NCBI RefSeq assembly: GCF_905120475.1
Contig: NZ_CAJHOE010000008.1
Coordinates: 1-37,019 of the forward strand
Length of the DNA stretch: 37,019 nt
Origin: Campylobacter suis
Lineage (GTDB): Bacteria; Campylobacterota; Campylobacteria; Campylobacterales; Campylobacteraceae
Reading direction: 5' to 3'
The notes below the pieces were generated by a model. It ran no database searches, was not told the origin of the DNA, and was given only the letters and a program-made list of their open reading frames with translations. The translations under genes and the position numbers were made by a program. Positions within the stretch are counted from its first letter, which is position 1. Each line of letters starts with the position of its first letter. Positions 34,701 through 37,019 of the stretch are shown here, one piece after another.

Positions 34701-35898
34701 TTTTGTAGGGTGCTTTGGATAGGGATATTTAGCTCTACGCTTGCATCTTGCTCTATGTCAAATCCAGCAAGCCCAGTAAGGCTACCGTGTCCTGATATGA
34801 CATGCTGCCCCTTTTGAAATACAATTCCGCCACTACCTAGTTCAAGTTCGTTATATATAGTTATTTTTGATGGTTGTGTTATGATGTTGTCTTTTAGAGG
34901 ATCAAGGTCTGCAGATCCTATTATAGCTTTATTTATATATTTTTCATATGTTTTTTTGTAAGCGTCAAGATCTGTCTTGCTTACAAGAGAATACTCTGTG
35001 TATCCTCCTCCGCCCATAGAAACTACACCTATCAAGACCCATTTTTCTTTTACTGTGTCATACATAAATAAACCAGAATCACTATCGCCAGTGCTGAGTT
35101 CGTTTTTAAAATTATTATTTGGTAGGGCGGTTATTATTATCCCTGGTTGCACACCTTTTGCGCCAATACTATCTTTTTTATATTTTGAACTATAAAAGAT
35201 ATATAATTAAAAGATCCGCCTATTGTATTGTTTTGAAGATCTCTTGCCTCTTTATCGCCTTTGCCGTGTCTAAAACCTAACACACCTACACCAGCTTGAT
35301 ATGCCTCAATCTTATTATCGCTTGGATTTGTATCTTTATCTTGCACCTGTTTTATATAATCATCTATAAGTTTGAGATTTTTATATACTGATTGCTCTGG
35401 TTGAGAATTATTGGGTGTGCCAGACGCATCTAGACCAGCTATATCTAATGGATCAATGTTTCCTTCAACTATATATTTGTCAGTTCTAAGATATATAGTA
35501 TCTCTTCCAAAATGTCTTATCGAGTTAAAAGTATTATGATATCCTGATAAGAAATTATATGTTGTTTGTCTAAAAGCACCTTTTGTATTGCCAACATTCT
35601 TAGCATCAAATATCAAATCCAAGTGCTTTGCTGTTACTACATAGTTTCTGCCAAGAGATGTTACGGTGCCGTAGTTGCTTCTTGCTGATTGATCTGGGAT
35701 TTTATGAAATGTAAGAATTTCACCATTTTTTTGTTTTATAGACACGCTTTCATTTGGGGCGGCAAAAGCACCTTTATTTTGTCCTAAATCCAAGTAGTCT
35801 CTGTAATTATTATATTGCAGATCTATTATCTGTGCCGATGAAAATGTGCATATTACACTTGCTAAAACAACAGATAGGTGAAGTTTATTTGGTTTCAT
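31732..35898 (-). pseudogene. S6-type serine protease autotransporter with three frameshifts
   Basis: ATG 35898 (AAGGAT upstream) opens a Sec signal and an S6 protease domain: VVTAKH (H92) and RDTIYLRTDKYIVE (D133). The frame slips near 35195-35200; one more T restores it. The next frame (to 34697) has GDSDSGLFMYDTVKEKWVLIGV, the catalytic Ser block. It slips again at ~34698-34705 (CAAAAATAGG, one A short). The third frame (to 31920) is a long passenger of beta-strand repeats (asparagine, serine and lysine rich) and the autotransporter beta barrel. It slips a third time near 31930-31940 (one A short in the A6 run), after which the fourth frame completes the barrel and ends LKLEYKF, with a terminal Phe as outer membrane proteins need, at TAA 31732-31734. 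Restored length ~1389 residues. Related IgA protease/SPATE proteins cleave host proteins; the substrate here is unknown. Confidence 0.82.
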
Positions 35899-36135
35899 AA
35901 TTTATCCTTAAATTTTATATTAAAAGCAAGGTTTTGTATATCGGCAAATTTCAAAAAATTTTAGTAAGTAAAGGGTTGCGCAAATATATTAAGAAATAAA
36001 AAGTGTAAAATCTGCTTTTAGTTGCGTTATTTTACTCCTATTTTTATAGAATGTTGCTTAAGAAAATATAAAAAAGTAAAATTTGTGCTAACTTCGTCTA
36101 TGTTATCCTTAAAAACTCAAGAAATTTAACTTTAG

Positions 36136-36723
36136 CTATTTTGTCTCATCTTCTTTTATCTTTAGTATATTTTTTTGTTTGATATCGTATGTAACAGGCA
36201 TACTTGCCGCGCTTGTATTGACATAGCGCATATCGCTTACCGAGTAAACAGCCCAAGGATTGTGCTTTTTTATGATGGGAATGATCTTTGAAACATCGCT
36301 TCTTTTGATGATGGTTACTAGGATACTAACATTGCCATCATTTCCCACCGCATCAGTTTGTGTGACCCAGTATCCGCAGTCCCTTAGTATCTTTGCAAGG
36401 ATATTTGCATCAGTTTTTGTTACGATATTTACCATGACATTGCCAAGGGCTAGTTTGTTTTCTAGCCAAATTCCAAGGAAATTTCCTAGCGCAAAACCAA
36501 GCGCATAGGCAATATAGTTTTGCCAGTGATCAAGGTGCTGCATGACCTGGGTTATAGCTACAAGCCAGACCATTATCTCAAAAAAGCCTAGGATTGGAGC
36601 CAAATACTTTTGTCCTTTTGAAACAAAAATAATACGGATCGTGCCAAGCGTAACATCTGTAATGCGCGCTAAACAAATAAGAGCTGGGATACCTATAAGT
36701 GTAAAAATTTCATTGCTTTGCAT
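36136..36723 (-). CDS. DUF5698/DUF2179-type membrane protein (UPF0316 family)
   Basis: The 195-residue protein has three or four membrane helices in residues ~8-90 (IGIPALICLARITDVTLGTIRIIF, FFEIMVWLVAI, IAYALGFALGNFLGIWLENKLALG). A soluble C-terminal domain (~95-170) has the DUF2179 pattern ILRDCGYWVTQTDAVGNDG.VSILVTIIKR. The function is unknown. It stands alone. The 237-base gap to the autotransporter (35899-36135) is AT-rich and contains that gene's promoter but nothing I can define. Confidence 0.82.
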   Translation of the reverse strand: MQSNEIFTLIGIPALICLARITDVTLGTIRIIFVSKGQKYLAPILGFFEIMVWLVAITQVMQHLDHWQNYIAYALGFALGNFLGIWLENKLALGNVMVNIVTKTDANILAKILRDCGYWVTQTDAVGNDGNVSILVTIIKRSDVSKIIPIIKKHNPWAVYSVSDMRYVNTSAASMPVTYDIKQKNILKIKEDETK

Positions 36724-36807
36724 ATTTTTTCCTTATGGCTTATGATAGCTAAAAAATACTAGTTTTTCAATTTATTTTTACGATTAGTTTGGATTTTGGA
36801 TTTAAAC

Positions 36808-36831
36808 CGACAGCAGTTAGTTCTGCTGTCG
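36808..36831. terminator. terminator of the chemotaxis receptor gene
   Basis: CGACAGCAG (36808-36816) and CTGCTGTCG (36823-36831) form a perfect 9-bp stem with a 6-nt loop. It sits 31 bases past the stop of the minus-strand receptor and before the next minus-strand gene. Confidence 0.65.
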
Positions 36832-36861
36832 TTATGTTTTATGAATATTTAGTGAGTGTGT

Positions 36862-37019
36862 TTAGAATTTCTTCTTCTTGCTATCTTCTACAATGCTTTT
36901 AGCTATCTCATCAACCTCAGCAGTTACTTGATTAGTTGTTCTAGCTATTTGAACATTTTGTTTAGTTAAGTGATCAACTTCACTTACACCTTGATTTATC
37001 ATATTGATAGCTTCACTTT
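36862..37019 (-). CDS. methyl-accepting chemotaxis protein, C-terminal end (5' end outside window)
   Basis: The minus strand is open from the window edge to TAA 36862-36864, about 52 codons. It reads SEAINMINQGVSEVDHLTKQNVQIARTTNQVTAEVDEIAKSIVED and a lysine-rich end SKKKKF. The heptad pattern with Gln/Asn/Thr at helix contacts is the C-terminal arm of a chemoreceptor signalling hairpin. The ligand-binding part is outside the window. Confidence 0.75.
   Translation of the reverse strand, partial: SEAINMINQGVSEVDHLTKQNVQIARTTNQVTAEVDEIAKSIVEDSKKKKF

Noticed and set aside
1-37019. Phase-variable poly-G/poly-C tracts as in other Campylobacter
   Set aside because: No long G or C run was seen; the frameshift sites are short A or T runs.
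1-37019. CRISPR array, tRNA or rRNA genes
   Set aside because: No regularly spaced direct repeats and no cloverleaf or conserved rRNA sequence were found by eye. The tandem repeats at 1-350 are protein-coding RTX-like repeats.

Overview
The window looks like a chromosomal segment of an epsilonproteobacterium, most likely a Campylobacter of the oral/gut group. The DNA is AT-rich and genes are tightly packed with ATGA overlaps. Diagnostic sets include the periplasmic methylmenaquinol:fumarate reductase (mfrABE), a monohaem cytochrome c plus TorA-type S-/N-oxide reductase pair, and an S6-type autotransporter. I do not assign a species.

Layout. 1-0.7 kb: C-terminus of a repeat-rich RTX-like exported protein. 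0.9-2.6 kb: a scar holding two decayed tyrosine-recombinase fragments in permuted order. 2.6-3.5 kb: a LysR regulator with a stop codon inside its DNA-binding domain. 3.6-7.2 kb (minus): mfrABE. 7.6-9.4 kb (minus): arylsulfate sulfotransferase AssT, divergent from a sensor kinase (frameshifted) and response regulator at 9.5-11.8 kb. 12.1-15.1 kb: cytochrome c and a Tat-exported molybdopterin reductase (frameshifted). 15.3-17.7 kb: CadC-like ArsR repressor, a metal-binding HMA domain and a Zn/Cd/Pb-type P-type ATPase. 17.8-21.9 kb: feoA, feoB, two small exported proteins and a FeoB-associated Cys-rich membrane peptide. 22.1-31.4 kb: a phosphonate transporter and C-P lyase operon in the order phnC-D-E-G-H-I-J-K-L-M-N-P. 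31.7-35.9 kb (minus): a serine-protease autotransporter broken by three frameshifts. 36.1-37.0 kb (minus): a DUF5698/DUF2179-type membrane protein and the C-terminus of a chemotaxis receptor.

Functionally the window is about the cell envelope and the periplasm: exported anaerobic reductases (Mfr, TorA), an exported sulfotransferase, metal efflux, ferrous iron uptake and use of phosphonate as a phosphorus source. The most striking global property is the density of broken reading frames. LysR, the AssT-linked kinase, torA, phnC, phnE, phnH, phnI and the autotransporter are each interrupted, and the metal ATPase is separated from its HMA domain by one in-frame stop. Six of the eight frameshifts lie in short A or T runs, which fits either uncorrected assembly indels or slippage. 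The breaks that are not homopolymeric (LysR TAA, phnI TAG, phnE, the kinase) are better candidates for genuine decay. I see no tRNA, rRNA, CRISPR array or complete insertion sequence.
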